NCBI RefSeq assembly: GCF_027706145.1
Contig: NZ_JAQFWW010000001.1
Span: forward strand, 558,001-622,000
Direction: 5' to 3'
Length of the DNA: 64,000 bases
Source: Bacillus changyiensis
Lineage (GTDB): Bacteria; Bacillota; Bacilli; Bacillales; Bacillaceae
Numbering within the stretch: the stretch's first letter is position 1; the number at the start of each line of letters is the position of its first letter. The notes under the pieces were generated by a model that searched no databases, had not been told where the DNA came from, and saw only the letters and a list, made by a program, of their open reading frames with translations. Shown piece after piece: positions 1 through 10,894 of this stretch. The position numbers and the translations under genes are program-made.

Positions 1-596
1 TCTTTTAAAAATGATTCATCATGAATAAAGGCGTGTTTGATGACCTCTGCAAGTCCTGATCTCAGTTCTTTTTCGGGTAGAGTTGCAAGGCATTCTGTAT
101 CATAAATAACAGCTTTAGGCTGATGAAAAGCACCTACTAAATTTTTACCGAGCTGGTGGTTGATTGCGACCTTACCCCCAACTGCACTATCATGAGCTAG
201 CAATGTTGTCGGAAATTGAAGATAATCGATACCTCTCATAAAAGTTGCTGCGACAAAACCAGCAAGATCACCGATGACACCCCCACCAAGAGCAATCATA
301 CAAGATGAACGATCAAGATGAAACTGAATCGCTTCTGTCTGCAGTTTCATGAACATATCAATGGATTTGGCTTGTTCGCCACTAGGGATAGTTACCTTTT
401 TAACTGGCCAATGGCTATGTAGCAGATTAAACAGCTCTTCTCCATAATGCTTATCAACTTCTTCATCAGTAATCAAGAGAAGCTTTGTCATCGGCAAATT
501 CAAAGACGACAGAAGTTCAACTGCATTTTTCCTAATGCCTTCACCAATAAAAATCGGATAAGTCAAAGAAGCTGTTTCAATGTGAAGTGATTTCAT
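1..596 (-). CDS. aroB: 3-dehydroquinate synthase, N-terminal part (runs off the window)
   Basis: Converts DAHP to 3-dehydroquinate, the second step of the shikimate pathway, in the cytoplasm. Reading the minus strand from the ATG at 596 gives an open frame of 198 codons to the window edge. It contains the family's NAD- and metal-site signature: [13 protein letters not shown] followed by [15 protein letters not shown]. About the first half of a roughly 360-residue enzyme is present; the rest lies beyond position 1. The start codon shares one base with the aroF stop (TAATG), so the two are translationally coupled, as in the aroF-aroB-aroH order of B. subtilis. Confidence 0.95.
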   Translation of the reverse strand, partial: MKSLHIETASLTYPIFIGEGIRKNAVELLSSLNLPMTKLLLITDEEVDKHYGEELFNLLHSHWPVKKVTIPSGEQAKSIDMFMKLQTEAIQFHLDRSSCMIALGGGVIGDLAGFVAATFMRGIDYLQFPTTLLAHDSAVGGKVAINHQLGKNLVGAFHQPKAVIYDTECLATLPEKELRSGLAEVIKHAFIHDESFLK

Positions 597-1768
597 TAAA
601 ACTCCCTCGCCAATTCTCTCATTTTCTCAACATTTTCAGCGATCCGTTCCATTTGATCAACGCCAAATTGATCAACGATTGCACTCGCAATTTCCCAAGC
701 TACAACTGCTTCGGCCACAACGCTGGCCGCTGGGACTGCACAAGAATCAGAACGTTCAATGCTGGCGTTGAACGGCTCTTTCGTCTCAATATCAACACTT
801 TTTAGTGGTTTATATAGAGTTGGGATTGGCTTCATCACACCTCTGACTACAATTGGCATACCGGTTGTCATACCGCCCTCTAGTCCTCCAAGTCGGTTTG
901 TTGACCGTGTATATCCTTTTTCATCATCCCAAATAATTTCGTCGTGAACCTCACTGCCGTTTTTTCTTGCTGCTTCAAAGCCAATTCCGAACTCAACACC
1001 TTTAAAAGCATTGATACTCAAAATCGCAGCAGCAAGCTTGCTGTCGAGTTTGCGATCGTAATGCACATAGCTACCGAGCCCAACAGGCACCCCTTCTACA
1101 ATGACTTCAACTACTCCACCGATCGAATCACCATTTTCTTTCGCTTTGTCAATTGCAGCCATCATTTCTTTCCCAGCTTTACTATCAACGCATCTGACAG
1201 GTGAATCTTCCGTCACTTTTTTCAAGTCTTCAATTGAAGTGTAATTTGTATGCTCTGCCTTTATTCCGCCAATTTCCAAAACATGCCCTGCCACTTGAAT
1301 ACCAAGCTCAGACAAGATTTTTTTGGCAACCGCACCTGCAGCAACCCGGACAGTTGTTTCTCTAGCTGAAGAACGTTCGAGTACATTTCGCATATCCCTG
1401 TGGCCATATTTAATCGCACCGTTTAGATCAGCATGCCCTGGTCTCGGTCTTGATATTTGCCGCTTCATTTCCTGTTCTTCTTCTTCTGAAATCGGTTCTG
1501 AGCCCATGATTTTAGTCCAGTGGGCCCAGTCTTTATTTTCAACGACAAGTGCAATCGGAGATCCGAGAGAACGACCATGCCTGACACCACTTGTAATTTC
1601 CACCTGATCTTTTTCAATTTGCATACGCCGGCCCCGACCATATCCTTTTTGCCGTCTCAAAAGTTCATGGTTAATATCTTCTTTCGTGATCTGCAGTCCT
1701 GCAGGGACTCCTTCAATAATCGCTGTAAGCTGAGGACCGTGAGATTCGCCAGCTGTTAAATATCTCAT
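596..1768 (-). CDS. aroF: chorismate synthase
   Basis: Final common step of aromatic amino-acid synthesis: EPSP to chorismate, using reduced FMN. The 390-residue product starts [14 protein letters not shown] and carries the family blocks [28 protein letters not shown] (residues about 107-125) and [26 protein letters not shown] lies about 8 bases before the ATG. The length is normal for the family. It is the first gene seen of an aroF-aroB pair. The symbol follows B. subtilis use; the same enzyme is aroC in E. coli. Confidence 0.97.
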   Translation of the reverse strand: MRYLTAGESHGPQLTAIIEGVPAGLQITKEDINHELLRRQKGYGRGRRMQIEKDQVEITSGVRHGRSLGSPIALVVENKDWAHWTKIMGSEPISEEEEQEMKRQISRPRPGHADLNGAIKYGHRDMRNVLERSSARETTVRVAAGAVAKKILSELGIQVAGHVLEIGGIKAEHTNYTSIEDLKKVTEDSPVRCVDSKAGKEMMAAIDKAKENGDSIGGVVEVIVEGVPVGLGSYVHYDRKLDSKLAAAILSINAFKGVEFGIGFEAARKNGSEVHDEIIWDDEKGYTRSTNRLGGLEGGMTTGMPIVVRGVMKPIPTLYKPLKSVDIETKEPFNASIERSDSCAVPAASVVAEAVVAWEIASAIVDQFGVDQMERIAENVEKMRELAREF

Positions 1769-1839
1769 GATTCCAATCTCCCTTCATCACATTAACGCTT
1801 TTAAGTAAAACTATAACACACCCCTTATACAAAAGTCAG

Positions 1840-2622
<783 letters not shown>

Positions 2623-2684
2623 TCACTCATGATGATATGTGTACAATTATAGCCTGTTTTCATAAAAAATTGTATATTTAACGT

Positions 2685-2723
2685 AAAAACACTTGTTTCC
2701 TTAATGTGGAAACAAGTGTTTTT
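2685..2723 (-). terminator. terminator after ndk
   Basis: Perfect 16-bp stem (2685-2700 with 2708-2723, 7-base loop) followed on the minus strand by a run of T. It separates ndk from cheR. Confidence 0.85.
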
Positions 2724-2735
2724 TATGTTTCTATT

Positions 2736-3185
2736 TTAATAAATCCATTTGTTGATTAATTTTTCTTCCTCAACAAGCTCCTCTTGTTGAAAAAACAAAT
2801 TAATTTCTCGTTCAGCACTTTCAGAAGAATCTGACCCGTGAATGATGTTCTTTCCAACAATCATCCCAAAATCGCCGCGTATTGTACCAGGTAAAGCCTC
2901 TTTAGGGTTTGTTTTACCAATGAGCTGTCTAGCAATCGAAATCGCATCTTCACCTTTCCATACCATAGCGAACACTGGACCTGATGTGATAAAGTCAACA
3001 AGTTCGCCAAAAAAAGGTTTTTCTTTGTGCTCTTGATAGTGTTTTCCAGCTGTTTCCTCGGAAATTTTCATTAGTTTTGCTCCGATTAACTGTAAACCCT
3101 TTCGTTCAAACCTTGATAAGACTTCACCGATAAGCTGACGCTGAACACCGTCAGGCTTTATCATCACAAACGTTTTTTCCATCAT
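2736..3185 (-). CDS. ndk: nucleoside diphosphate kinase
   Basis: Balances nucleoside triphosphate pools by transferring the gamma phosphate through a phosphohistidine. The product shows [24 protein letters not shown], the GTIRGDFG loop and [16 protein letters not shown], which holds the active-site His. About 149 residues from the ATG at 3185. A TTG at 3188 and an ATG at 3182 are also in frame, but GGTGGAG is spaced best for 3185 or 3182. It stands between its own promoter-like sequence and a strong terminator. Confidence 0.96.
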   Translation of the reverse strand: MMEKTFVMIKPDGVQRQLIGEVLSRFERKGLQLIGAKLMKISEETAGKHYQEHKEKPFFGELVDFITSGPVFAMVWKGEDAISIARQLIGKTNPKEALPGTIRGDFGMIVGKNIIHGSDSSESAEREINLFFQQEELVEEEKLINKWIY

Positions 3186-3233
3186 CAATTCTCCACCCCA
3201 CTATATGTATAGGCTTTCAAATACTACATCGGA

Positions 3234-3262
3234 AATATAACATTTTTCGAACAATTAATCAA
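3234..3262 (-). promoter_or_regulatory. candidate sigma-A promoter for ndk
   Basis: On the minus strand TTGATT (3257-3262), a 17-base spacer and TATATT (3234-3239), about 50 bases before the ndk start. The match is moderate. Confidence 0.5.
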
Positions 3263-3446
3263 TAAAGGGTATTCAATATTCATACTATAGATTCATTTGT
3301 CTAATTTGAGCACCCCCGCTTACACATCGCTCAGAAACTTGACTCGTTATGACAAAACAATCTCCTTTTGCTTATCATTTCCCTCACCACCAATCCATTG
3401 CATAAAGGTCTTCCGAGAGTACCATTAGTTTTAACATAATTGAAAC
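3263..3446. other. gene-free stretch between ndk and hepT
   Basis: Between the ndk promoter candidate and the hepT terminator I see no convincing reading frame, RNA motif or repeat on either strand. Confidence 0.5.
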
Positions 3447-3497
3447 AAAAAAAGCGATTCATTACATCACCCCTATAGAGGTGCGCAATTTCTCGCT
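3447..3497 (-). terminator. terminator after the hepT operon
   Basis: Imperfect hairpin (outer arms AGCGA/TCGCT, inner CACCCCTATAGAGGTG) followed on the minus strand by eight T. It lies just past the hepT stop and resembles the hairpin at 60994-61044. Confidence 0.75.
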
Positions 3498-3504
3498 GAT
3501 TAAG

Positions 3505-4467
3505 CTAAAACCTGCGTTTTCCAATGTATTTTGCAATTTGAGAAAGTGTTATTCGCGCTCGGTTTTTTGGCAATGTTTCAAGAAGGCGAAACGCTTTATT
3601 CAAATACATTTCACTTACTTTAAACGATTTTTCAATCGAATCGGTTTTTTTCAGTTCTTCAATAATAGGTTTAATTTGCTGTGGGGTTGTTTCACTGTTG
3701 ACAAGTTTTAATTTCGCTTTTAGCTCAGGAAATTGAAGAGCAAATAACACCGGAAGTGTAACGTTTCCTTGCAATAAGTCGCCTCCCACCGGTTTACCAA
3801 GCTCTTTTTCACTTGAAGTAAAATCAAGAATATCGTCAATAATCTGATAAGACATTCCTACATAATAGCCGAACCAATAAAGGGTTTGATGCACTTTTTC
3901 AGTAGTTCCAGAAGCTATCGCACCCAGCTGACAACTGGCTGCAATTAATAGCGCCGTTTTTCGCTTGATCCTTCTTAAATAGGTTCTGAGATTTTGCTCC
4001 ATGTTATATTTATCTTTGATTTGTTCAATTTCTCCAAGACATACGTCAACAAGAGCTTGTGATAAAATTTGATGGGCTTTTGGTTCGTTTATTTTGGTCA
4101 TGGATTCAAGTGAGCGGGCAAATAAGTAATCCCCTGTATACATCGCAATTCGATTATCCCATTTTGCTTTAATTGTCGGTTGTCCTCTTCTGAGCTCAGC
4201 GTCATCTATGACATCATCATGCACGAGTGAAGCCATGTGCATCAACTCTAAAGAAACAGCAACATTTTTAATCTTATGAATATCATAATCTCCAAACATG
4301 CCGCAAAGGAGGACAAACACCGGTCTAATCCGTTTACCTCCAGCCTGCAACAAGTGAAGGCTGGCTTCACTCAATAAAGGGTAATCAGAATGCACAGTTT
4401 TTTCAAGTTCTTTTTCTATTAAATCAATATCTTCGTTTAAAAAAGAATATAACGTTGTTAATTTCAT
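3505..4467 (-). CDS. hepT: heptaprenyl diphosphate synthase, large subunit (component II)
   Basis: Catalytic subunit that extends farnesyl diphosphate with isopentenyl units to C35 for the menaquinone-7 side chain, working with HepS. The 320-residue product has both aspartate-rich motifs of trans-prenyltransferases: HDDVIDDAELRRGQPT (FARM) and QIIDDILDFT (SARM), plus the GGKRIRP substrate loop. AGGTGAAA precedes the ATG. It is the last gene of hepS-menG-hepT; the terminator at 3447-3497 ends the unit. Confidence 0.96.
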   Translation of the reverse strand: MKLTTLYSFLNEDIDLIEKELEKTVHSDYPLLSEASLHLLQAGGKRIRPVFVLLCGMFGDYDIHKIKNVAVSLELMHMASLVHDDVIDDAELRRGQPTIKAKWDNRIAMYTGDYLFARSLESMTKINEPKAHQILSQALVDVCLGEIEQIKDKYNMEQNLRTYLRRIKRKTALLIAASCQLGAIASGTTEKVHQTLYWFGYYVGMSYQIIDDILDFTSSEKELGKPVGGDLLQGNVTLPVLFALQFPELKAKLKLVNSETTPQQIKPIIEELKKTDSIEKSFKVSEMYLNKAFRLLETLPKNRARITLSQIAKYIGKRRF

Positions 4468-4494
4468 ATTGATTTCACCTAAGTCCTATCAGCA

Positions 4495-5193
4495 TCATCG
4501 CTTCCAACCGACATGTGTAGCTGCTACACCGCCTGTGAATGCATGATATTGAACATTTTCTAATCCTGCCTCCTCAAATAAACCCGCAAGTTTCTTCATA
4601 CCAGGGAATTCCCTTGCTGATTCTTGAAGCCAAGAATATTCTTTAAAACTTTTTGCAAATAGCTTTCCAAATACCGGCATAAGAAAACGGAAATAAATGT
4701 AGTACAGCTGCTTAAACCCGAATATTTCCGGTTGAGACGTTTCAAGACATACGACCTGTCCTCCAGGTTTTACCACTCGCGTCATCTCTTTTAAGACGGT
4801 TAAATAATCTGGAACATTGCGAAGTCCAAAACCGATGGTGACGCAATCGAACGTATCATCAGGAAATGGCAATTCCATTGCATTTCCATGAAGCAATTCA
4901 ACCTGTCTGTAGGGTTTAGTCTTTTCCTTTGCAACCTTGAGCATATTTTTACTGAAATCTAACCCCTTAATCTCGCCTGTCTCTCCGGTAGCATCGGCAA
5001 GTGCAATGGTCCAGTCACCTGTTCCACAACAGACATCGAGCGCTTTTGCTCCTTTTTGAATATTCATTATCTTCATCGTTTTGTCACGCCATTTTTTATG
5101 CTGTTTAAAACTGATAACTGAATTCATCCGATCATAATTTTGAGATATTTTTTCGAAAACCCCGTGTACACGCTGTTCTTTAGACTGCTCCAT
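4495..5193 (-). CDS. menG: demethylmenaquinone methyltransferase
   Basis: Last step of menaquinone synthesis: SAM-dependent methylation of demethylmenaquinone. The UbiE/MenG family is recognised from [11 protein letters not shown], the SAM-binding [16 protein letters not shown] and [12 protein letters not shown] (232 residues). It lies between hepS and hepT, four bases downstream of hepS, so all three genes for side-chain synthesis and its use are co-transcribed. Also known as menH or ubiE in older annotation. Confidence 0.96.
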   Translation of the reverse strand: MEQSKEQRVHGVFEKISQNYDRMNSVISFKQHKKWRDKTMKIMNIQKGAKALDVCCGTGDWTIALADATGETGEIKGLDFSKNMLKVAKEKTKPYRQVELLHGNAMELPFPDDTFDCVTIGFGLRNVPDYLTVLKEMTRVVKPGGQVVCLETSQPEIFGFKQLYYIYFRFLMPVFGKLFAKSFKEYSWLQESAREFPGMKKLAGLFEEAGLENVQYHAFTGGVAATHVGWKR

Positions 5194-5197
5194 GATC

Positions 5198-5968
5198 TTA
5201 CCCTTCTTCCACTTTCTGATGATAGGTTCGCTTTTCAGGCTTAATCTCCTGCAAACGATCCAAGAGCCATTTCTGAACGCCAGGTTGTTTCACAAGGTAT
5301 TGGCGGATCTCATTTTTTGCTTTTTCATAAGCCTCTTCTGCTAATTGCTCACATGTAGCCGGATCCGTTGAGAATTCTTCTTGCAAAATCGTCTCGACTA
5401 ATCGTGAATGTTTCGCTTCAACAACAAGCCGCTTAAACACAAGAAAGTCATTGGCAACAGACTTCCAATGAGGTAAGTGAAAATGGTCAGCAAGATGATG
5501 GAAAAGTGAAGCTTCGACTATGCTGATACTTTTCTTAAGGCTGTCTAAGTCTTTTGTTGAATGATCGTAAATTCTTATTTTATGTTCATTTATTTCTTTA
5601 ATTGCAGCAGCAAGTATCCGAATCATATAAATATCCTTCATACCCGATAACAGAGAGTAGTACATGCCGCTAAAGTAATCCCCTGCTAAAACTGTCAGCT
5701 GACGATTTTTATCGTCATCCTGTCTAATTGAAGCTGCTGTTGTCACTTCATCATGGGTATCAAGGGCTGTCTGAACAAGCATCGCCGTTAAAATGTAATT
5801 CTCCTTGTCAGCTTCTTTTAAATCTGTTTCATCAAACAGAGCATTCAAAAGAAACAGCTTATCCTCATCTACCTTCGGTGCAGTCAGATGCTTAGCTAGA
5901 TATGGATGTGACAGTTTTTGATTCAGCTTCATTTTTAAATGTGATAAATGTCCGTAGATGTCTTGCAA
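5198..5968 (-). CDS. hepS: heptaprenyl diphosphate synthase, small subunit (component I)
   Basis: Non-catalytic partner that sets product chain length of heptaprenyl diphosphate synthase. The product resembles B. subtilis HepS throughout (HPYLAKH near the start, [30 protein letters not shown], ending [10 protein letters not shown]). The frame is open to 6037, but I place the start at the TTG at 5968 (LQDIYGH, 256 residues): AAGGGTGA lies five bases before it and the length then matches the family. It is followed by menG after four bases. Confidence 0.93.
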   Translation of the reverse strand: MQDIYGHLSHLKMKLNQKLSHPYLAKHLTAPKVDEDKLFLLNALFDETDLKEADKENYILTAMLVQTALDTHDEVTTAASIRQDDDKNRQLTVLAGDYFSGMYYSLLSGMKDIYMIRILAAAIKEINEHKIRIYDHSTKDLDSLKKSISIVEASLFHHLADHFHLPHWKSVANDFLVFKRLVVEAKHSRLVETILQEEFSTDPATCEQLAEEAYEKAKNEIRQYLVKQPGVQKWLLDRLQEIKPEKRTYHQKVEEG

Positions 5969-6086
5969 AGATATCACCCTTGTCCCAAAATTCGCAGATT
6001 TTCTCGTAATTCGACGAAGAAAATTCAAGTATAACATAATATGATGAAAATTATCGGCTTATACCTTAATTCATTAAGAAAAGTCT

Positions 6087-6317
6087 TTATTTTTTTGCTT
6101 CACTTTTCATCTCACCGTAGGCTGTTTGAATGAGAGCCTCTCCACGGACTTTTATAGCAGAAGTATGCTCGGTAAACTGGCAGATCATGACCTCACCTTT
6201 ATCGAGTTTTTCCGAATGGTGAAATCTTGTATCTGTTCCTCTTGTTAAACCAATCACATTGACACCGTCCTCAACGGCTTTAATGACCACAAAATCATTT
6301 AATTGATTATTGTTCAT
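6087..6317 (-). CDS. mtrB: trp RNA-binding attenuation protein (TRAP)
   Basis: Undecameric ring protein that, with tryptophan bound, wraps (G/U)AG repeats in the trp leader and represses tryptophan genes. The 76-residue product has the conserved core [20 protein letters not shown] and the [21 protein letters not shown]-like section that carries the RNA-contact Lys and Arg residues. The start MNNNQLND at 6317 fits family length; AAAAGGTG lies upstream. It follows mtrA after 24 bases, as in the B. subtilis mtrAB operon. Confidence 0.95.
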   Translation of the reverse strand: MNNNQLNDFVVIKAVEDGVNVIGLTRGTDTRFHHSEKLDKGEVMICQFTEHTSAIKVRGEALIQTAYGEMKSEAKK

Positions 6318-6341
6318 ATTCGTTGCACACCTTTTCATTTT

Positions 6342-6914
6342 TTAATCGTGATGTTTAATGAGCGCCAAAACTTCAGAGCGGGCAGCAACATCTTCTTTAA
6401 ATGTTCCCCTGACTGCAGACGTGACCGTTTTTGCTCCTGGTTTTTTAACACCTCTCATTGTCATACACATATGTTCTGCTTCAACAACCACCATTACTCC
6501 ATGAGGTGTCAAAGTCTCAACAATGCTATCGGCAATCGTTGACGTGATCCGTTCCTGTAGTTGAGGACGTTTTGCCACCGCTTCAACCGCTCTTGCCAAC
6601 TTGCTAAGACCTGTTACCTTGCCTCCTTGCGGAATATAAGCGACATGTGCTTTTCCATAAAAAGGAACCAAATGATGTTCACACATTGAATAAAAAGGAA
6701 TATCTTTAACGAGAACGAGTTCTTCATGATCTTCGCCAAAAATCGTTTTAAAGTGTTCTTTAGGGTCCTCATTTAATCCGGCAAACACTTCAGTATACAT
6801 TTTTGCCACCCTTTTCGGTGTATCAAGAAGACCTTCCCTGTTTGGATCTTCGCCAATTGCTTCTAATATAAGCCGAACTGCTTGTTCAATCTGTTCTTTA
6901 TTCATTTCTCTCAT
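6342..6914 (-). CDS. folE: GTP cyclohydrolase I
   Basis: First step of folate synthesis: GTP to 7,8-dihydroneopterin triphosphate. 190 residues with the zinc/active-site block [19 protein letters not shown], the substrate loop [18 protein letters not shown] and [19 protein letters not shown] lies 11 bases before the ATG at 6914; the frame is open to 6941 but has no better ribosome site. In B. subtilis this gene is mtrA, co-transcribed with mtrB. It also ties to dfrA and fhs elsewhere in the window as one-carbon metabolism. Confidence 0.96.
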   Translation of the reverse strand: MREMNKEQIEQAVRLILEAIGEDPNREGLLDTPKRVAKMYTEVFAGLNEDPKEHFKTIFGEDHEELVLVKDIPFYSMCEHHLVPFYGKAHVAYIPQGGKVTGLSKLARAVEAVAKRPQLQERITSTIADSIVETLTPHGVMVVVEAEHMCMTMRGVKKPGAKTVTSAVRGTFKEDVAARSEVLALIKHHD

Positions 6915-7034
6915 GATTTTATAATCCTCCAAAAAACGCATACATTTAATACAGATTCTAGCATACTTCAGCTTATAAAAGCAAAATGAAAGACTTTTTG
7001 ACAGTCAAGTTTTAGCACCACTCTATTAAATATG

Positions 7035-7062
7035 AAAAGCCCCTTATAAAAGGGGCTTTTTT
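7035..7062 (-). terminator. terminator after hbs
   Basis: AAAAGCCCC/GGGGCTTTT stem with T runs on both sides, between hbs and folE; it works best as the hbs terminator. Confidence 0.8.
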
Positions 7063-7101
7063 GTGAAGAAACAACATCGTATGTATAAATTATACATACT
7101 A

Positions 7102-7380
7102 CTATTTTCCTGCTACAGCGTCTTTAAGTGCCTTACCTGGTTTGAAAGCAGGGACTTTGCTTGCAGGGATTTCGATTTCTTCACCAGTTTGAGGGTTGCG
7201 TCCTTTACGAGCTGAGCGCTCACGAACCTCAAAGTTACCAAAACCGATCAATTGAATTTTTTCACCGTTTTTAAGTACTTCTAAAATTGTATCAAAAACA
7301 GAATCAACTGCTTTAGTAGCGTCTTTTTTAGAAAGTTCACTTGCTTCTGCAACTGCATTAATTAGTTCTGTCTTGTTCAT
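7102..7380 (-). CDS. hbs: DNA-binding protein HU
   Basis: Small histone-like protein that bends and compacts DNA; essential nucleoid protein in B. subtilis. 92 residues from [14 protein letters not shown], with the DNA-binding arm [21 protein letters not shown] and the C-terminal [11 protein letters not shown]. The start at 7380 has a perfect GGAGGTGA site; the frame continues upstream to 7413 without one. A weak promoter candidate on the minus strand is TTGAAC, 16 bases, TAATCT, about 35 bases before the ribosome site. Confidence 0.97.
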   Translation of the reverse strand: MNKTELINAVAEASELSKKDATKAVDSVFDTILEVLKNGEKIQLIGFGNFEVRERSARKGRNPQTGEEIEIPASKVPAFKPGKALKDAVAGK

Positions 7381-7717
7381 GCCTTTCACCTCCTCCCAAA
7401 AGGGATCAATCAATAGATTATCATCATTTCTTCACAGTTCAACCTGTTTCTATACCTGTTTGAAAGAAATTTCAAATAAATATAGAAAAGGCATTTCACA
7501 GCTTTTAAAGAAAATTTCATCTCTAGAGGAGCGTTTGTCCAATAGAGTGAAGATTTTCTGTATGTAGATTAACACATATGAAAAGCCATATCAAGCATTT
7601 TAAAGCTTAGATCCCTTATTCGTCAAGGTTTAAACTGAAATACGCGAACAAATATTCCTGTTTTTACTTTTTTACTCAATATTTTTCCGATATTTCCAAA
7701 TGGGAACTTCATGATAA
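7381..7717. other. hbs upstream region
   Basis: About 340 bases with no coding frame I trust. It should hold the hbs promoter(s); beyond the weak candidate named under hbs I cannot place them. A 64-codon plus-strand frame lacks a ribosome site and looks spurious. Confidence 0.5.
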
Positions 7718-7750
7718 ACAAAAAAGACCTCCCAGTCTTAAGAGGTCTTC
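7718..7750 (-). terminator. terminator after spoIVA
   Basis: AAGACCTC/GAGGTCTT stem followed on the minus strand by six T, a few bases past the spoIVA stop. Confidence 0.85.
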
Positions 7751-7754
7751 CTTT

Positions 7755-9233
7755 TTATAAGATAATCGCAATTAAACCACCAGAACCTTCATTGATGATG
7801 CGTTCTAATGTTTCTTTTAGTTTATATCTTGCATTTTCTGGCATGAGTGACAGTTTTGCTTGAATCCCTTCTCTGACAATCGAGCTAAGACTTCTGCCAA
7901 AAATATCGGAATTCCAAATGGATAGTGGATCGTCTTCAAAATCCTGCATTAAATATCTGACAAGCTCTTCACTTTGCTTTTCGGTTCCGATAATTGGTGC
8001 AAATTCACTTTCTACATCAACCTTAACCATATGAATGGATGGTGCGACCGCCTTCAAACGGACACCAAACCTTGAACCTTGTCTGATGATTTCAGGTTCA
8101 TCAAGACTCATGTCAGTTAGTGCTGGAGCGGCAATTCCATAGCCAGTTTGTTTGACCATTTTCAATGCATCTGATACTTGGTCATATTCTGTCTTTGCAT
8201 AGGCAAAATCCTGCATCAGCTGTAACAAATGATCCTTGCCTCTAATTTCAACACCAACGACTTCTCTTAAGATTTGATCGTATAAATCATCTGGGGCATA
8301 CAAGTCGATTTCTGCAATTCCTTGCCCCATCTCAATGCCAGCAAGGCTTGCTCGCTCAATAAAGTCAAATTCGCTGAAATGGCCAACAACACGATCGACA
8401 TCTCTTAATCTTTTAATATCTTTGACGGTTTCTTTAACTGAATCCTGATAGTTTTCACGAAGCCAGTGATTTTCTTTTAGAACCATCACCCAGCTAGGCA
8501 GGTTAACATTGACTTCAAGAACGGGAAACTCGTATAGTGCTTCTCTAAGCACGCTGAGGACATCAGTTTCTCTCATGCTCTCAACGCTCATTGCAAGAAC
8601 AGGTATATCATACTTCTCCATCAATTCATTTCGGAGTGCTTCTGTTTCAGGATGATGCGGTCGAACGGAATTGATCACCATGATGAATGGTTTTCCTACC
8701 TCTTTAAGCTCTTCGATCACTCTTTCTTCCGCTTCAATGTAATCCTGTCTAGGAATTTCTCCGATGCTACCATCAGTTGTAATGACAACACCAATTGTTG
8801 AATGCTCCTGAATAACCTTTCTCGTACCGATTTCAGCTGCTTCATGAAACGGAATCGGTTCTTCATACCAAGGTGTGTTAATCATTCTCGGACCATTTTC
8901 ATCTTCATAACCTTTTGCACCAGGTACTGTGTAGCCGACACAGTCAACAAGCCTTATATTCACATCAAGTCCATCACTGACATGAACTGACATCGCCTGG
9001 TTTGGAACAAACTTCGGTTCAGTTGTCATAATCGTTTTACCAGCAGCGCTCTGCGGGAGCTCATCTTGTGCCCGCGCCCGGTCTGCTTCATTGTTGATAT
9101 TTGGGAGCACCACCAGCTCCATAAATTTTTTAATAAACGTAGATTTTCCTGTACGTACAGCACCCACGACACCTAAGTATATATCGCCTCCTGTTCGTTC
9201 AGCGATATCCTTGAAAATATCGACCTTTTCCAA
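7755..9233 (-). CDS. spoIVA: spore coat morphogenetic ATPase SpoIVA
   Basis: ATPase that polymerises on the outer forespore membrane as the basement layer of the spore coat and is needed for cortex formation; made in the mother cell. It is almost identical to the B. subtilis protein, with Walker A GAVRTGKST, the Walker B region VDCVGYTVPGAKGYEDENGP and the C-terminal end GGLIAIIL needed for membrane anchoring. I place the start at the TTG at 9233 (LEKVDIFKD), just after GGGAGGGGAT; this gives 492 residues, the usual length. Upstream residues in the open frame to 9266 are not conserved. A sigma-E promoter lies at 9304-9333. Confidence 0.98.
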   Translation of the reverse strand: MEKVDIFKDIAERTGGDIYLGVVGAVRTGKSTFIKKFMELVVLPNINNEADRARAQDELPQSAAGKTIMTTEPKFVPNQAMSVHVSDGLDVNIRLVDCVGYTVPGAKGYEDENGPRMINTPWYEEPIPFHEAAEIGTRKVIQEHSTIGVVITTDGSIGEIPRQDYIEAEERVIEELKEVGKPFIMVINSVRPHHPETEALRNELMEKYDIPVLAMSVESMRETDVLSVLREALYEFPVLEVNVNLPSWVMVLKENHWLRENYQDSVKETVKDIKRLRDVDRVVGHFSEFDFIERASLAGIEMGQGIAEIDLYAPDDLYDQILREVVGVEIRGKDHLLQLMQDFAYAKTEYDQVSDALKMVKQTGYGIAAPALTDMSLDEPEIIRQGSRFGVRLKAVAPSIHMVKVDVESEFAPIIGTEKQSEELVRYLMQDFEDDPLSIWNSDIFGRSLSSIVREGIQAKLSLMPENARYKLKETLERIINEGSGGLIAIIL

Positions 9234-9303
9234 GTGATCCCCTCCCGGACTTCCAATCCTTGTCAAATTTTCACTACTTCACCAATCAAAAACAGGACAC
9301 TAC

Positions 9304-9333
9304 ATTGTATGACGTTGTCCTATTTCAATATGA
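9304..9333 (-). promoter_or_regulatory. sigma-E promoter of spoIVA
   Basis: On the minus strand TCATATT (9327-9333), a spacer of 15 bases and CATACAAT (9304-9311), about 70 bases before the start codon. Both boxes match the mother-cell sigma-E consensus (kmATATT, CATACAnT), and spoIVA is a known sigma-E gene. Confidence 0.8.
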
Positions 9334-9365
9334 CAGCTTTAAGTAAAGTTCTTCTCGCCATGCAT

Positions 9366-9406
9366 GAAAAAACCTTTCTCCTAATTGTATGCAGAGGAGA
9401 AAGGTT
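9366..9406 (-). terminator. terminator after yphF
   Basis: Perfect 12-bp stem AACCTTTCTCCT/AGGAGAAAGGTT with six T on the minus strand. Confidence 0.88.
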
Positions 9407-9421
9407 CATGACAACTTCTTT

Positions 9422-10138
9422 TCATTGTAAAAAAACAGGCTCCTGTTTGTCATTTACAGTGTATTTGACTGAAAACGCTGGAACAAACGGAGTTTCCTTC
9501 CAGATCAAATCTTGGATTTGTTCACCGGGTTTTATTTTTTTTCCTGATTTTTTAAGTAGTGAGGCTAAATCAAGGCGGTAATCCACTTTGATGTCCCCTT
9601 TTTCATCAATGAGAAGCGGCAAGGAGGTACCTGTAAGCGGACTGGTAACAGATGGTGCGTCTTTTAAGCCTAATTTATGATAATCAAGCATAAATAAATG
9701 TTTAGAGACCACTTTTTGATATGGCGGATAACGATACTGTTGTTTATACATATCCACTCGAAGTTTCAGGTCGCTGATCGTTTCAGACATTTTGACATCA
9801 ATCAGCTTAACTGTTGGTTTTTTTTCTACATCTACTAAAACATATAAATATTCCCCTCCATTTTCATAAGAAGTACCAGGTGCTTCTTCTAAATAGCGAG
9901 GTGTCAATCTATTAAAATCAATAGGATATTTTTGATAGACCGGAACAGACATATCCCTTGTTTTAATTGGCAGAAGCCCTCCCGTCGCTTCTTTAAACTT
10001 ATCTACCGCTGCTTGTACCACAGCGAGCTGATTTTGATAGGAAACATTGTTCTGTGACTTTCTTTCTTCAGGGTATAAGCATCCGCTTAAAATAGATGCT
10101 GTAAACAAGAATGAAATCAGCACATGAAATTTTTTCAT
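9422..10138 (-). CDS. yphF: lipoprotein of unknown function, YphF
   Basis: The product starts with a short lysine-rich leader, a hydrophobic stretch and a lipobox (ILSGC, Cys about residue 19 from this start), so it is probably lipid-anchored on the outer face of the membrane. The rest is soluble, with the conserved CLYPEERK just after the lipobox as in B. subtilis YphF. The frame begins at 10159, overlapping the yphE stop, but AAAAGGAAG is better spaced for the ATG at 10138. It forms a two-gene unit with yphE. Function is unknown. Confidence 0.85.
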   Translation of the reverse strand: MKKFHVLISFLFTASILSGCLYPEERKSQNNVSYQNQLAVVQAAVDKFKEATGGLLPIKTRDMSVPVYQKYPIDFNRLTPRYLEEAPGTSYENGGEYLYVLVDVEKKPTVKLIDVKMSETISDLKLRVDMYKQQYRYPPYQKVVSKHLFMLDYHKLGLKDAPSVTSPLTGTSLPLLIDEKGDIKVDYRLDLASLLKKSGKKIKPGEQIQDLIWKETPFVPAFSVKYTVNDKQEPVFLQ

Positions 10139-10158
10139 CTTCATCTTCCTTTTAAACA

Positions 10159-10362
10159 TTAATCATTGACAGGACCACTGAAGACAACAATAAAGACAAT
10201 CACTCCAGAGACAACCATACATGAATATGCCAAACATGATATAAATATTTTGAAAAAGCGGTTTTTCAATCTATATCTACTTATGTAGATGGCTATCACC
10301 GCTAAAAACATTAGTCCCATTGATCCCAAGGCAAACCACATTTTTAACAGACCAAGACTCAC
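10159..10362 (-). CDS. yphE: small membrane protein YphE
   Basis: 67 residues from the GTG at 10362, preceded by AAGAAGGAGGG. Two hydrophobic segments (about residues 8-28 and 43-63) separated by a basic loop ([11 protein letters not shown]) suggest an integral membrane protein with two passes. The open frame reaches 10395 but the upstream part lacks a ribosome site. It lies upstream of yphF, as in B. subtilis. Function is unknown. Confidence 0.8.
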   Translation of the reverse strand: MSLGLLKMWFALGSMGLMFLAVIAIYISRYRLKNRFFKIFISCLAYSCMVVSGVIVFIVVFSGPVND

Positions 10363-10696
10363 ACAAAAACCCTCCTTCTTTATTGTGACTCCCACAGCTA
10401 AAGCCTCAAACCCTGCACCTTACGATGCGACGGGTGAGATTCTTGAAGGACTACACGTTCGCAATCCATTTCTGTTTTGAACAGCCTTCTTTCATGATAA
10501 GGGTGTCTCAAGATGACTGATTGATGATAACCATCGATTATTCATGGCACTCGACTAAATTCTTATGTTTTGCAAATCCACATTTCAAGAAGTGGGCTTC
10601 CGAGCTCGAGAAATCTGGAAGCGCTACATTTCATTTTATATAAGAAAAACCAGAACTTCAACAAAATTCCCAATTTTATATCAGTATAGAAAATAG
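10363..10696. other. gene-free stretch upstream of yphE
   Basis: No reading frame with a ribosome site and no RNA family I recognise. The yphE promoter should be here but I could not place it. Confidence 0.45.
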
Positions 10697-10736
10697 AAAA
10701 AAGCCTGAAGCAAAGAGGGGGACTTTACTTCAGGCT
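10697..10736 (-). terminator. terminator downstream of gpsA
   Basis: AGCCTGAAG/CTTCAGGCT stem with a 17-base loop, then five T on the minus strand. It lies about 160 bases past the gpsA stop. Confidence 0.75.
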
Positions 10737-10894
10737 GACAATCAGACTATAAAACCCAGATGTTTAGATACAGCTCTTCTAGACTTCGATTGTATTTTAT
10801 GCAAGTCTTCGGACAAATGTATCCTCTCTTGCCTAAGTCACCAAAATGTTTCAGCTTTTATAACAAATTTCAGGAAAGAGTCTGTACAGTCTAT

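Noticed and set aside
587-1759. Plus-strand frames of 60-94 codons across the aroF gene
   Set aside because: They lie antisense to a well-conserved gene, have no ribosome sites and no family resemblance.
10363-10696. Possible riboswitch upstream of yphE
   Set aside because: Short complementary pieces exist, but no conserved riboswitch core could be matched.
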